Shown piece after piece: positions 50,944-62,389 of a stretch of 64,000 bases of DNA. Source of the stretch: Tetmemena sp. SeJ-2015. Lineage: Eukaryota > Ciliophora > Spirotrichea > Sporadotrichida > Oxytrichidae. Made by a program: the position numbers and the translations under genes. The stretch spans positions 124,001 to 188,000 of the forward strand of contig JAJKFJ010022336.1 of the NCBI GenBank assembly GCA_027382625.1, in the 5' to 3' direction. How positions within the stretch are numbered: the first letter of the stretch is position 1; each line of letters starts with the position of its first letter. The notes below the pieces were generated by a model. The model saw nothing but the letters and a program-made list of their open reading frames with translations. It was not told where the DNA came from and did not search any database.

Positions 50944-51510
50944 ACCTGCCGAGCCTACTCTCGGCCACCGCTCTATCTCGTCTCAGCCAAGCACCATGTG
51001 AGCACCCTAAGAGCGCGGAGTTGGCCTGGGGCTAGCAGAGATGACCCGGCTTAGCAGTGTGGCTGGTGAAATGCGGCGGCAGATGTGCATGCGTCTTGGT
51101 AGTCATTGCATTAGTCTTTATAACTTTATTTATCACTAAGGCTTTATATATCACACTCCAATAAACTAACAGTATCTCATTCCTCTATCTGCTTTTTTAG
51201 ACTATTGGAACATTTATTACGCTCTAATTGAATTATCAATGTACTCTTCTTGTAGATATGTTCTTATTCCTACTCATTTGTTCCAATAGTCTATTCCCAA
51301 AATGTTCCAATAGTCTAAACTGAATATCTGCTAGTGTAATTAGAATTTATTAAGGCGTTATTTCTTTTAATTTACTCAACCTATTAAATTTAAACTTGAA
51401 TGGGAGCTGAGATATCAAACTGCCACGCATCAGAGCCACGAGAGATCAGATTCACAATCACTTTATTTTGATTCCTACCACCTCCTATAATCCATTCATA
51501 TTCATCCTAT
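50944..51510 (-). repeat. Right arm (567 bp) of the palindrome
   Basis: Inverse copy of 50209-50775 of exactly equal length. Homology stops sharply at ATAGG/CCTAT on the outer side and GGCAGGT/ACCTGCC on the inner side. Confidence 0.9.
51196..51319. mobile_element. Mirror copy of the 20-bp TIR element, inside right arm
   Basis: Inverse counterpart of 50400-50523, with the same terminal motif at both ends. Confidence 0.65.
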
Positions 51511-51732
51511 AGCAGAAATCAGCTACTAATTCTAGCAAGTTATCTCAAAAGATTTCAAAATGCTTCAAACTTAAATATACTCAGCTTAGCACTTGGGAAT
51601 CTCCATGATTCTCCTTAAATCAGCTTACTCAAAACTATTATCAATACCTTTTTTTAATTTTTATAGTTTTAACTTTTAGTTAAGCGCTTCAGATATCTTC
51701 TTCGCAATACTCATTCAAGTAAAGCTTCCAAA

Positions 51733-54592
51733 ATGATGATGCCTTCACTAATTAAAAACTAGATCATTCTAAAAATAAGAATGATCAATTTAGAATTATA
51801 TTTAAAGATCAAACAAAAGTCTTCAAAAATAAACAAGTTGTCTTAAATCATAGGCTAAAAAGTAAGTGATATGGAGATAGAATAGCAAATGAAACTAGAG
51901 AAGGAAGAATCTTAAAAAAGCCCACTCATTTTTCTTAAGAGTAGCATTAAAGCAAATTATGAAATCGACAAGCATTATGAAAAATTGCAGTTCTTTGATA
52001 AATTAATTTTATAATGCTATCGAAATTATATAGCTGAGAACTTTATTAAAATTGATGAGTGAATAAAAGGCAAGTGGGTGAACGAAACATAAAGGTTGAT
52101 AATGTTTTATTTCGCCTTCGATCTGTACCTTTTTAAAGGTAATAAAATAACTAAAGTTTATTGTTAAAGGAATCCTTTTATGTCCTTTTCTAAGGATCTT
52201 GATTTAAATAAACTTCTTTTTCCCTAGGGAAATTTTTTTAAAAAACCCTTTAAATTTAGTAACTCCAACAAAAAAGTGTATATGATATAGTTCTATACTT
52301 GATTGAATTTTAAAGAACTTTATTAAAATATGATATCTTAACAGACACTATTTATAATGCATCTAATTTAGCTCATAAATTAAATGGCTCTCCAATAAAT
52401 GGCCAACTATATTATAGATTAAGATTTTCCACAAAAATATGACTGCGTTAATATGGATGGGTATCCTCTTCGGCTGAGTGATGAATTCCTCTATAAATTA
52501 ATATTCATGAATGATGAGGAGTCTGGGACTGGATACGAGTTTTTCAAATTGCAACACAAGAATCAACTAAGGAACAAATTAAGAAGAGCTTTTAGAAGGA
52601 TCTCATTAATTAAAGTGCATCAGCATTTCAATAAAATTGCAATCCCGGGGGAATTTGGGGAAATTTTATGGGGAAAAATTTGAAAGAGAAAGTTCAAATA
52701 TAAAAAGGGTTAAATATGGTTAAAGAGGAGTAGCTTTCACGAGTATATAATTGAGAGGATAAGAAAGATGCTTTTAAAAAGAGACCGTATACAATAAGTC
52801 TAATCAAGAGAACTGGATGCCATGAAACCTCGACTTACTAGGAAAACCAAAGTATCTGTGCACATATAATAAAATAAAATTTTATTACTGTGATTCAGCG
52901 TAGAGCCCATCAGAACAATCGAATTCGGAGGCCTAAATCACTTTAAAATAGTGCATTAACACGTTTGAAAGATCCTAATTTCTTATAGTTGAAATATGAA
53001 AATCCTTAAAAAAGACTAAAATCTTCATTAGATCTACTCGGATAATAAAATGAAGTTAATCAAGCAGATAGAAACAACAAGTTTTTTTATATGTTTAAGA
53101 GAAGGATTGGTAAATATGTCTTTGAAGGTGGACTAGGTTCCAATATTTTAGGGTCTGATTAAGAAGAGGGAGGGCGAAAATCTTAAACTCTGGAGAATTA
53201 AGATCCTACTGTAAAGAGAGATTTATTGAACCTCAAAGAGCGGATAGTTAGAGAATGCTAAATATATATTAATCGGTTATTAGTTTAAGAATATGGAATA
53301 AACAGGGCAAGGAGAAAGGTTTCGATGACTGAAGATGAGAAATAGCAACAGTTTTATGAGGACTTACGATGCGATTTGCTTCTCGATAGTATTGATCCCC
53401 AAGGATAGAAAATTTAAAAAAGAAAAAATTTTAAAAGGGGCATAAATTTATGATTTTTAGTTTTTTTAAAATTTAAAACAAGAAAGAGAAAGGCATCTCA
53501 TGGAAATGGATATGAAGAGTCTGATAGCTCGTCATCGAGTAGAAAACAAAGTTAAATGAGTCATCGTTAAAGCAAGAGAACAGCTCAAATTTTTGAGATG
53601 ATGGATGAAGACTCTAATAGCTCCAATGCTGATGTATACAAAATTTTGGGATATTTTTTCGTATACCGAATCTAAGAGCCTATGCAAATTAATGACTTTC
53701 CTTATAATTCGAGCATTCTAGAAGTAAGAATAGAAAATTTAGAAGCATTAAGTCAGAGGGTTTCAGATTCTATGGTCTCAGATCAGGTAAGATTATAAGC
53801 AGCTCATAATTATTTTAGACAAAAACATTGAATTTGCGAAGAGATAGATCCTCTACAGATAATCTTTTTATATTTTAATTTAAATCTGAGGATTTATCAA
53901 ATGAAAAAAGCCATTCCAATAATCAGACTGAATTCATCATTTCTAGATAGAGTTGTAAATTAGAACTCTGTAGAAGACTCCTTTCCTCTCCCATCTTCCC
54001 ATTCAATATATTCTTAGGCTTTCTAGGCTATTGAACTCAGTTCCTCAATTGTAAGTTTCCACATTCTCATAATAATGACTTATCTTAGACTTAAGAAGAA
54101 CATCAGACTTAGTCTTAAGTCAGAAAAGAAGATCTTATAATGCTGTAAATGAGGCAAGGGAACACTAATCTAGCCCTGATGTTGCTTCGTTAAAGTCTTA
54201 CTCCAAAAAAGACAAATTTCATAAGTAGCTTATTTGATTCCCAAAAGAAAAATGCAGAGAAAGCTTTAAATTTAGAATACAGAGACAGCCAAGGAAATAC
54301 CTTTCTTAATTAATAAGTCTATAAATTAGAATTTGAATTCTTAACTTAGCAGTCTAGCTTAATTAGTTTTCAAAAAAATACTAAATTTCAAAAAGGAAAA
54401 AAGGACAAAAAAACTAATAAATCTCAAAAATAAAAAAGGAATATTGACTTAGACACTACGAATAATGAAGGAAACACACCTCTTCATTATGCTAGATAAT
54501 TAGGACTAGCTGAGATAGAGAAAATTTTAATTGAGAAGGGAGCTTCCTAAAAAATAAAGAATTCTAAAGGCCAAATTGCTTTTGATGCTTGA
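51733..54592 (+). CDS. Ankyrin-repeat hypothetical protein
   Basis: MMMPSLIKNQIILKIRMINL (ATG 51733) begins a frame that continues VSDMEIEQQMKLEKEESQKS. Later blocks are MNDEESGTGYEFFKLQHKNQ, FRRISLIKVHQHFNKIAIPG, FHEYIIERIRKMLLKRDRIQ, MFKRRIGKYVFEGGLGSN, YINRLLVQEYGINRARRKVS and VYKILGYFFVYRIQEPMQIN. A clear ankyrin repeat near the C-terminus reads NNEGNTPLHYARQLGLAEIE followed by KILIEKGASQ, ending GQIAFDA and TGA 54590-54592. Many inserts interrupt the frame. An in-frame TGA at 52060 is unexplained. No membrane or catalytic domain is recognised. It may comprise more than one gene. Confidence 0.48.
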
Positions 54593-54675
54593 ATAGGTCC
54601 TGTCTTTTGGAATGTGATAATTAAAAATAGAAATGAGGCTTTAATTTAAATTATTTAATATTCTTAATAATTAAA

Positions 54676-56153
54676 ATGAAAAACATTGCTATTTGGACTT
54701 GCTTAATTATATTTTAAGCTGTTTGTGCGTCTCGTCAAGAGGTAAATAAATTTGCCTTATTCATTTCTTAAGTTGAATGATACAATTCAAGATGCAATCA
54801 CTCCTTTCAATGGTAACTCTTAAGATATCCTAACTAATCTCTTAAAATAGATGATTAGCCAATCTTTGTGAAAGGTATGACATAAATACTAGGAAGTGAC
54901 TATGAGGCAGATTGCGAATGTAGAAGTAGGATTACTGACTGTATTAATCAATTCTAGAGCCTCCTGTCTTCTAGCAGCCTTCATAAACTGCTTCTCAGAT
55001 TTCATAAGAGGATGATCTTATAGTTCAAGGGTGTAACCCCTCCTAAGTAAAAATCAAACTTGTAAGTGGCTTGATCTTTCGTTTTGAAACCTAATGACTT
55101 GATTAGGAAAGTGAAGGAGAGGGAGCATCAGAGAAAGACATTAAGGATCTAGTAAACATTGCAGGCGGGATAAAGTTAGCAAGAGTGCTAGAGACGGGAT
55201 TCAAGACTGTGGATGGACGTGTTTAAGGAAACTATTTAGCTACTCCTGGTGGAGATGCTTTTATGGAAATTTGAATTCAATATTTATTGCAATGCTGGAG
55301 AATTCATCTTGGGCCTGCAAATATTCTCAGATCTGAAATAGTAGCATCTCACTAGAAAGAAGGTACTAAACTTGTTCAAGGACTATCTTACTTAAATGAA
55401 GCAACCTCAATTATATTTAGCCACTGATGACAAGGCAATATCGCATATTGAAAAGTAACTCAATATGATTGGCATTGATATCACCAATCCTAAGAAATCA
55501 ATACAAAATGATAGATCACTCACTCATTTATATGTGTTTTATGATATTCTGCGAATAATCGCCCAAGCTGAGAACTAAGGAGATCTTCACATAAAGCTCT
55601 TACTGCTTTAATTTTTATCTTTTATGCAAGATTCCCAGAGTTATTCAGTGAATAAGACTGTTGTGGAGTATTTCTTGCACTCGTACTTCTACTTGCTTTG
55701 GAATAAAGATCAGGGATATTCTGAGAAACTCCAACTAGACGTATTAGCTGGCGATCACGTGGAAGTTGCATTCATTGAAGTCAAAACAGATATGGAATAC
55801 ATAAATTCAAGATTAATTCCACTATATTATATTAGGAATGTCTGCGAAATAACAGGGCACCTTTGCTATCTGGGCAGGGTAAAGATGGACTGCAAGTGTT
55901 TGTGAATCACATGGATGCGGTTACTTTAGTTAGAGCTCAAATCATAATCATTACAGATTTAATAATTTGAATCGCTAAGTTCTTCACTTAGCATGTTGAC
56001 CACGAAACTGCAGCATCTGCAGTCAGTGGGATTACCTAATCAGAGACGGAGACTATGTTCAATAGAATGAATCACATGGGACTTGCATTCTTGGAGTTAA
56101 CAGGCTCACAAGTGGCAAAGGACCTCAATTTCTACACAGTTAATTTCGTTTGA
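54676..56153 (+). CDS. Putative secreted hypothetical protein
   Basis: The N-terminus MKNIAIWTCLIIFQAVCAS is a typical signal peptide with cleavage after CAS or nearby. Mature blocks include TILGSDYEADCECRSRITDC-type Cys-containing sequence, DLVNIAGGIKLARVLETGFK, GRVQGNYLATPGGEFILGLQ (joined across an IES), DYLTQMKQPQLYLATDDKAI, DILRIIAQAENQGDLHIKLL, HVEVAFIEVKTDMEYINSRL and MFNRMNHMGLAFLELTGSQV, ending NFV and TGA 56151-56153. No family is recognised. Several other phase changes (54.75, 54.86, 55.05, 55.62 and 55.91 kb) need introns or IESs. Confidence 0.58.
55256..55301 (+). other. IES, pointer TGGAGA, in secreted-protein gene
   Basis: TGGAGA at 55250-55255 and 55296-55301. Removing 46 bp deletes an in-frame TGA and corrects phase, joining NYLATPGGE to FILGLQIFSDLK. 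Confidence 0.88.
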
Positions 56154-56250
56154 TTATGTCTATTAACTTTTAATTGCATATCACTTGTAAAGGGAAATAG
56201 GGAGTCAATTAAAGGACATTTAATTTATTTTTTAATCATCCTAAATTAAA

Positions 56251-58829
56251 ATGAGAAATGCATAGAACTCATCTCTGATTCATCATAACAGCACCACCAC
56301 CAACTATAACATCAACAATAACTCCTACTCTTCACCTGATATTAATATAAATCAACATCCTAGCAACTTATTTACAAAAAACATACAACTCTATTAGATT
56401 TGAAATTAAATTAAAAAAATAACATTAAATACATCTCATTTCTCTTTAAATAAATTTTATGTCTCCTATTAAACTAGAATTTTTGTATTTTTATATAGCA
56501 ACTTGCCTTAACAAAGGCAATTAAACATGCATCACCACTCAAACAACTAGTCTTCGGTGTTCATTTAAAACCAAGCTTACTCAGAAAATATAAACATTGG
56601 GTCTTCAATGGGATTCTATCAGCAACCTGCTTTATATTATATTTATGTTTTATTAATGCTAGACAGGAAAAATACTTCAGTGAGGATTTTCAGCAGATCT
56701 GCAAAATACTCAACATCGACCCTCACTCTCTCTAACAAAGGTAAGAAACATATTTCAAATACTTTTCTTAAAATCTCACAATCATAAAAAGAAAAGATAA
56801 TTATAAGAGTTGAAATAGTGAAACGCCAATTTATTCACTTAAATAAAGCAATCAGTGCTTTTAATTCTCATTCAATTAGCTTACAAAAGCATGAATTGTT
56901 TATAATACTTCTAGGACTTTACAAGAATTCATGGCATAGGAAAACAACGAAGCTGTAGCAAGAATCAGATTTGAGCACTATGACAAAAAACGCAGAGTTA
57001 AGCTAAGACAGATACAAGAGTTCATGCATGCACTTTCTAAGAAAAGCAAATCCAATTTGATCACGCTATCACTCATTCCTAAAGAAAGCATTACTCAACT
57101 TAAGAAAACCAAGAGTAAGTTCACTCTCACCAAAGAAATTATTTTATTATATTATTTTTCTTTATCTCATTATATATTAGTTTATCAGAACAGCACAGCC
57201 GCCTCAAATTAAGATAAGTAAAAAGAAAGCGAGGAAAATAATAACAACAACTACACAGGAGGTTTAACTGGTGGCAGTTATATGCTCTAGTACAGCTTCA
57301 ATAAAAATAACAGGTCAAGACCTAGAACTCACAAAGGGTCCCTAACTAGAGATCAAAGCGCTTCTGTTTATCCTCATGCAGGGAAAATGAATGCCTCAGT
57401 GACTAATCTTAACTACAGTTCAGTTCCTTTACTTACTAGGAAATAATTGATTGTATATTTATTCCTCCAAATCAGAGAGCATAGACAGCAAATTTATATG
57501 GTGCTAGCGGCGGCATTAATTAGGGGAACAACATCTTTGACTTGACTCATTTAGACGGAGGCTCAAATCTTACTTTTGACAAGAAAAATCAAGAAGCCTA
57601 CGTTAATTCAACAAAGCGAAAAGCATAACTTTATTTCTTTAATATTTTAAAGCGATCAATCATGACTAACTAACAAGAAGGAGAGGGCTCAGAAAACAAA
57701 GTAGACTTTTTTAATTAACACATAAACCTTATCTTATTTACGTAAGACTACTTGCATATGTTTAAGAACAGAGAGTTCTTTTCAAAGCTTTCGGTTGACG
57801 AAAGACAAAGACTTTTCAGGCTAAAGTCAGCTAAGAAAGAGAAGAAGATAGAAAAAGAGCAGAAGGCGAAACGAGATGAGTGGCAGTGGAAAAGTCAAAA
57901 GCGCAATGAAAAGATCGAGCAAGTGCTCAATAGGAAAAAGATACTAGAACTTGAGGAAGAAGCAAAGAGAGAGGGCAAACTCCAAGAGTACTTTTAGAAG
58001 CTAGAGAAGATGCAGTAGAACAAACTCAATCATGTAATGAGTCCTTAACTTTACTATACTAAGTCGATTAATATATAAATGCATGAGCTAAGGAGATAGT
58101 GTAAACTTAGAGAGTTCCCAGGAAGACACGTAAGTGAACAGTAGATCTCGCACAAGGCAACATTTCTTTTCTTAAGAAGCATCACACGATGAACATGAAC
58201 TTGCCTATCGTCTTCAAGAGCATCAAGAAAAAATGCTAAGAGCAGCTATTAGAAAACAGGAAGCCCTATAAAGGGAAAGAGAACGAATCCATTCTTAAAA
58301 CCAGCAAGTTAGAGAGAAGCGCAACTTGTTCTTCTAAGAAAACCAGTAAAAGCAATATGGAACTTTGTAAAGGTATTGCGAGAGACAGAATAAGTCCAGA
58401 AGGCTAATTAAGAGAAAGAAAGATGAAAAGGTTGATCTGATTGAGTGGAAAAGATAGAAAGAAGCCGAGAAGAATAATATGATGCTACTCAGAAGAGAAG
58501 AATAGAAGGCATAGATGGATTAGAAGAATCAAATCAATGTACAAAACTACTAGAATAGAAGCATGATAATTTCGCAAGAAATGGTTAACAACGAGAAAGT
58601 AATAGAGAAAAGAGTCAAGTCTCATCTGCGAGATCAAGATCAAAGGAGTAATCTCAAGAGAATTCTGTAAAATTAGAAGTAGTATAAAGAGTAATTAGTT
58701 CAAGGGTTGCAAGAAAAGGATAAGCGATATAAAGGATATTAAGAGTTTAAGCTATAAATTATGGCGTCCACTCATATTAACCCAAACTTGGTGAAGTCTA
58801 ATCAAAACATGCCTTAGTTATCATCGTGA
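56251..58829 (+). CDS. Hypothetical protein with long charged coiled coil
   Basis: MRNAQNSSLIHHNSTTTNYN starts at 56251 in an Asn/Ser/His-rich region that continues MHHHSNNQSSVFIQNQAYSE. A helical block follows (EDFQQICKILNIDPHSLQQ, ARIRFEHYDKKRRVKLRQIQ), then a Ser/Asn-rich linker with TGGLTGGSYMLQYSFNKNN. From about 57.5 kb one uninterrupted frame holds NIFDLTHLDGGSNLTFDKK, FKNREFFSKLSVDERQRLF, EKKIEKEQKAKRDEWQWKSQ and similar Arg/Lys/Glu/Gln-rich coiled coil, ending PNLVKSNQNMPQLSS and TGA 58827-58829. Such composition is common in ciliate cytoskeletal proteins, but no family is recognised. Breaks at about 56.4, 56.65, 56.75, 57.12, 57.45 and 58.1 kb are introns or IESs. Confidence 0.5.
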
Positions 58830-58942
58830 AACTAAATAAAATTATTTTATTATATTCAAAATTTAAACATCAAATTTATTTAGATTATATAAAGACTCTA
58901 AAAGGAGAGATAAGTTAAACGCCCAAAATTATAAACTAATTC

Positions 58943-60202
58943 TCAAAGATCAAAAACGAAAATTATAACTTAGGGTTAATTGCTATCATTCTTTATACTC
59001 CATTAAGTTCCACTTCCTAATTTAATTTGTTCCTCTAAATCCTTTTTTTGTTCTTTCGCTCTGACTAATTTGTAATCCAAAGATAAGACGTGTTTAAGTC
59101 CTCTTTCATTTTTGATTAAGATTGGCACTGGTTTAAGCTAATTATATTTTTATATTTAGATGGTTGTGGCTCTTGCTATTCCAATCTATGATAAGGCTCA
59201 AGCTCAATTTTGACTGTATATTAGTTCTTGTTGTTTGCTATTTTCTTGACCTCAGTAGATATCTTCTCATATATATGCTTAGAGTTTAAAATAAAACTCT
59301 ACTAAATATTTACAGGTATTATAAGTTATCCTCATCTTTGAGAAATGGTAAAGCGTAGTATTCGGGGCCTCCTGGATATTCATTATAGTCTATATCTGCC
59401 TACTCAGCCTTCCTTTTCTTTTGAGGTTGACCTCTCTTATTGCCGCCCATAGCTCCCTATGCTCTTGCCTTATTTTCTCTTGCTTTAATCTGGTTGGGTC
59501 CCTGATTATTCCTAAGCACATATTCATCCCTCACTGGTGAAAGCTTTGCCAGTGTGTTCTAGTTCTAAAGAGGTATGCCTTGCCTGCAGTAGTTTCCCTA
59601 AAAAGATAAGGAGTAGTGGCTATCAGGTATCCAAGGTTTATTCCCCAAACTATCAGGAAATTAGACAAACTTATTTCTAATAGGTCTAAGTTTACAAGAC
59701 TACGCACAAATCCTCAGGCTTGCTTCTGTACAATCTGAGCCTCTTGGGATACCTTCTCCCCATAGGATAGATCTTGTCGATAGCCGTCTTTCAAGTATTG
59801 GGCCAAATGAAGAACCCACTGAATCTGCCATTAGAATTTTCTATAATCTTCTCTAGTTGAGGAACTATGTACCTTTCAACATCCTCTGGACTGATCTTTC
59901 TTGACTCTAGAATTATAGAAGCCACTTCTCTTGAATCATCCACTAGTTTGGCTTCTTAGAATTCCACAAATCAATCAATAAGAAGTAACCAATAAAATTG
60001 TTTATGAACACTCCACAAGTCTTCTTTTGAGCCTTTTGTAATCGTCTCCATCCAGTTCGGGAATGAAAAATTTAGGAGCCTCAAACTGAATAATCTATTG
60101 CTTTTGAGGAGTTTTCTAGGCTCTTCTATCATTTGCAAGACTTTTATTACTTTATTTGCTTGCTTGAAACACCTCATAATATTATTTATATGTAAATATC
60201 AT
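58943..60202 (-). CDS. Hypothetical protein with basic, Pro/Gly-containing C-terminal half
   Basis: From MIFTYKQYYEVFQASKQSNK (ATG 60202) the frame reads FEAPKFFIPELDGDDYKRLK. Across an IES it continues EFQEAKLVDDSREVASIILE, SRKISPEDVERYIVPQLEKI, NGRFSGFFIWPNT and KIYPMGRRYPKRLRLYRSK. After another phase change come RPIRNKFVQFPDSLGNKPWI, SPVRDEYVLRNNQGPNQIKA, GGNKRGQPQKKRKAE and YNEYPGGPEYYALPFLKDED. The end is LSLDYKLVRAKEQKKDLEEQ and TGA 58945-58943. A TGA at 59793-59791 between PNT and KTAIDK is unexplained. No family is recognised. The KKRKAE stretch could be a nuclear localisation signal. Confidence 0.52.
59970..60018 (-). other. IES, pointer TTGTGGA, in minus-strand hypothetical gene
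   Basis: Plus-strand TCCACAA at 59963-59969 and 60012-60018 (TTGTGGA on the coding strand). Excising 49 bp removes a TGA and corrects phase, joining KRLKRRLVE to FQEAKLVDDSRE. Confidence 0.88.
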
Positions 60203-62280
60203 TTTATAAGATTAAATTAATTAAACCAGAGTTAAAATCATGTTTAAAAGTGGTTTAATAAAAGAATATGGATTGCAAATTTATTTTAAAATCATTTTGA
60301 TTATCCTCTTCTGGTACTTTGTTCTCTTCGAGTAGTTGCTATTTATTTTCTTCTTGTCCTATTTCAATATATTCTGCAAAGCTGGCCTACTCTCCATAAT
60401 TATCCTCTTATTACTCAAATGCAGCTTAATTTTCAAACCCAAATATCTAAGGCTCCTCTTCCCCTTCAAACTATTCTTTTTGGTTTTCATCAGCTATTTG
60501 AATTCGATTATCTATTCCAAAAGTTTGCTGGATGTGCTCATTATATAATAAATACAATTTAAGCACGAGTTAAAGAAAAAGAACTTAAAATAATTTAAAT
60601 TAAAAAACTTTACGAATTCAATTTAATAAATAAAACTTTATTAAAAAATAACACTTTTAGTAGATTATATAAAACTTGCAATAGATCTTTTAAAAGAATA
60701 ATGCTTATAATTAAACTTACACTTATATGTAAATTATAAAAATGATTTTACCAACTTTTTATAAAATATTTAACCCTTTCTTAAATATTTTTGTGTGTAT
60801 CAGATTTGATATCCTGCCTTATTGGATCAACTTTAAACTCCTCAGATTAGAAGCTATCACTTTCAAAAGCACTCCTCTCTCTTTTACTAGGACTTATGCT
60901 TTTTCTTTTCTGTTCCTCTATATCTTGTTGTCTGTGTTATTCCTAGCGCCAGAATCCTTCAAAGTTTACACTATCCTCATACTATCTCCTACTCCTGGGC
61001 ATCATGCTCCTGAGACTATCTCTCAACTCTCTTTCCTGATGAGTTTTAGCATTCCAATTCCTGAGCATCTTTTTCATTACATCGTACAACTGGAGCATTT
61101 CATTTGCAAATATCGACCTATTCACAGAGTCTTCTTCATTCTGCATAACTCTCAGTTGCATCTATCTTTCCTTCTAGTATATAGAGAGACACTCTTCTTT
61201 AGAGCTGCACAAAAGGAAATCTCCATAGTTTTATCTAAAAGGATCACCACCTGACAGATTGGGATCTATCCAGCCATAGATTTATTAAGTCTCCTCAGAA
61301 TCCACTTCAAATCTTTTGCCCGTTATCTACTTTATAAGTTGAGATCCACCCAGTTTTAGCATAAGTCTTTCGAAGGGTTGAATTGGCCTATTCAAGAGGA
61401 ATGGGTCCGAACTTTGATGAGAGTTTGTATGTCTCTCTTGTAGAACCTCATTTCTCTATTTAAAAAATTTGATCATAAGTTTATAAGACGTCTCTGTTGA
61501 AGACAGTCTGCTCATCATCGCTATTTTCTGAAATGAAGCCTTTTTCTTTAGTCCAAGTAAGAATTTTCTCATGCCTTCTGTCTCCTTAGTTCATTATGAA
61601 ATCCTTGTGACTAATTTCCTCGCTCTAGTTATTAGATTGCCTGCTAACATAAGTGAGGAATTCCCTCTTGAAACATATAGTGCATGAAATTAATGTTTCT
61701 TGAAAGCTTCCCATACTTATGGCTTGCCATCTATGTTAACTATATCTTTAGGCTTCCTAAAGGGTTTCTTCGCTTTCTCAGGGACGATCTTCTACTTCGC
61801 TAGTCTCTCCTTAGCTAAGAGTAGAGGATGAGTGATGTCGGGATCTTGCTTAGAATCATCAGACTTTTTGGCAGAACTAGGAAGGTCTCCCCACAAATTG
61901 GGATTAGTCTGTTCTCTTCTGCTCAGCTAACAACATGCAAATGAAACAATTTCAAATGAATAAAGCTTCCTTCTTGGAATGAGGTTTTAGAGCTCTTCAA
62001 TCTGTTGATCTCCGATGTCTCTTGCGATATGGAATAGGAAGTTCTGATTCTTATTGCCGAAATGAGTCTCCTCTTCTTAAATTCTATCTCTGATGCTTTG
62101 CAATTCCACCTGTGCATGATCTCTAGCATTTTCTTCTCTGATCATTTGTAAGTTTCTCAAATATAAATTCCTTGTTTCGCCACTGGAGTCGCTGCTGCTT
62201 AAGATTTCATTTGCTCGATTGGAGTATTAATGCATATAAATAATTGGCTGACTGGGCAGCTAAACTATGCTGTTCCGCAT
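60203..62280 (-). CDS. Hypothetical polar protein with acidic C-terminus
   Basis: MRNSIVQLPSQPIIYMHQYS starts at 62280. It continues NLQMIREENARDHAQVELQ, NPNLWGDLPSSAKKSDDSK, EKAKKPFRKPKDIVNIDGKP, SHKDFIMNQGDRRHEKILTW, QPFERLMLKLGGSQLIKQIT, IYGWIDPNLSGGDPFRQNYG and EMLQLYDVMKKMLRNWNAKT. The last part (60.24-60.55 kb) is strongly acidic (ENQKEQFEGEEEPQIFGFEN, EEDNQNDFKINLQS). Phase changes near 61.68, 61.46 and 60.6-60.74 kb are introns or IESs. The exact stop is not resolved: the open frame runs to a TGA near 60180, overlapping the start of the next gene. No family recognised. A 170-codon plus-strand frame at 60742-61254 is its shadow. Confidence 0.52.
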
Positions 62281-62389
62281 ATGCACGAGGAGAAACATTG
62301 TCCCATTTCTTGTCATAATTGCAAAAAATAGTAAAAGTGTTTTAGTGTTGTTGATAATTAGTTAAAATAATTATTCATGAAATTATTCA

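Noticed and set aside
54585..54610. CTTTTG repeats as an IES around the ankyrin-gene stop
   Set aside because: Excision only moves the stop two codons on and gives no better protein. The TGA at 54590-54592 is kept as the end.
60742..61254. 170-codon plus-strand frame with hydrophobic, membrane-like composition
   Set aside because: The opposite strand carries a better, polar Gln-using frame that joins neighbouring coding segments. The plus frame is its shadow.
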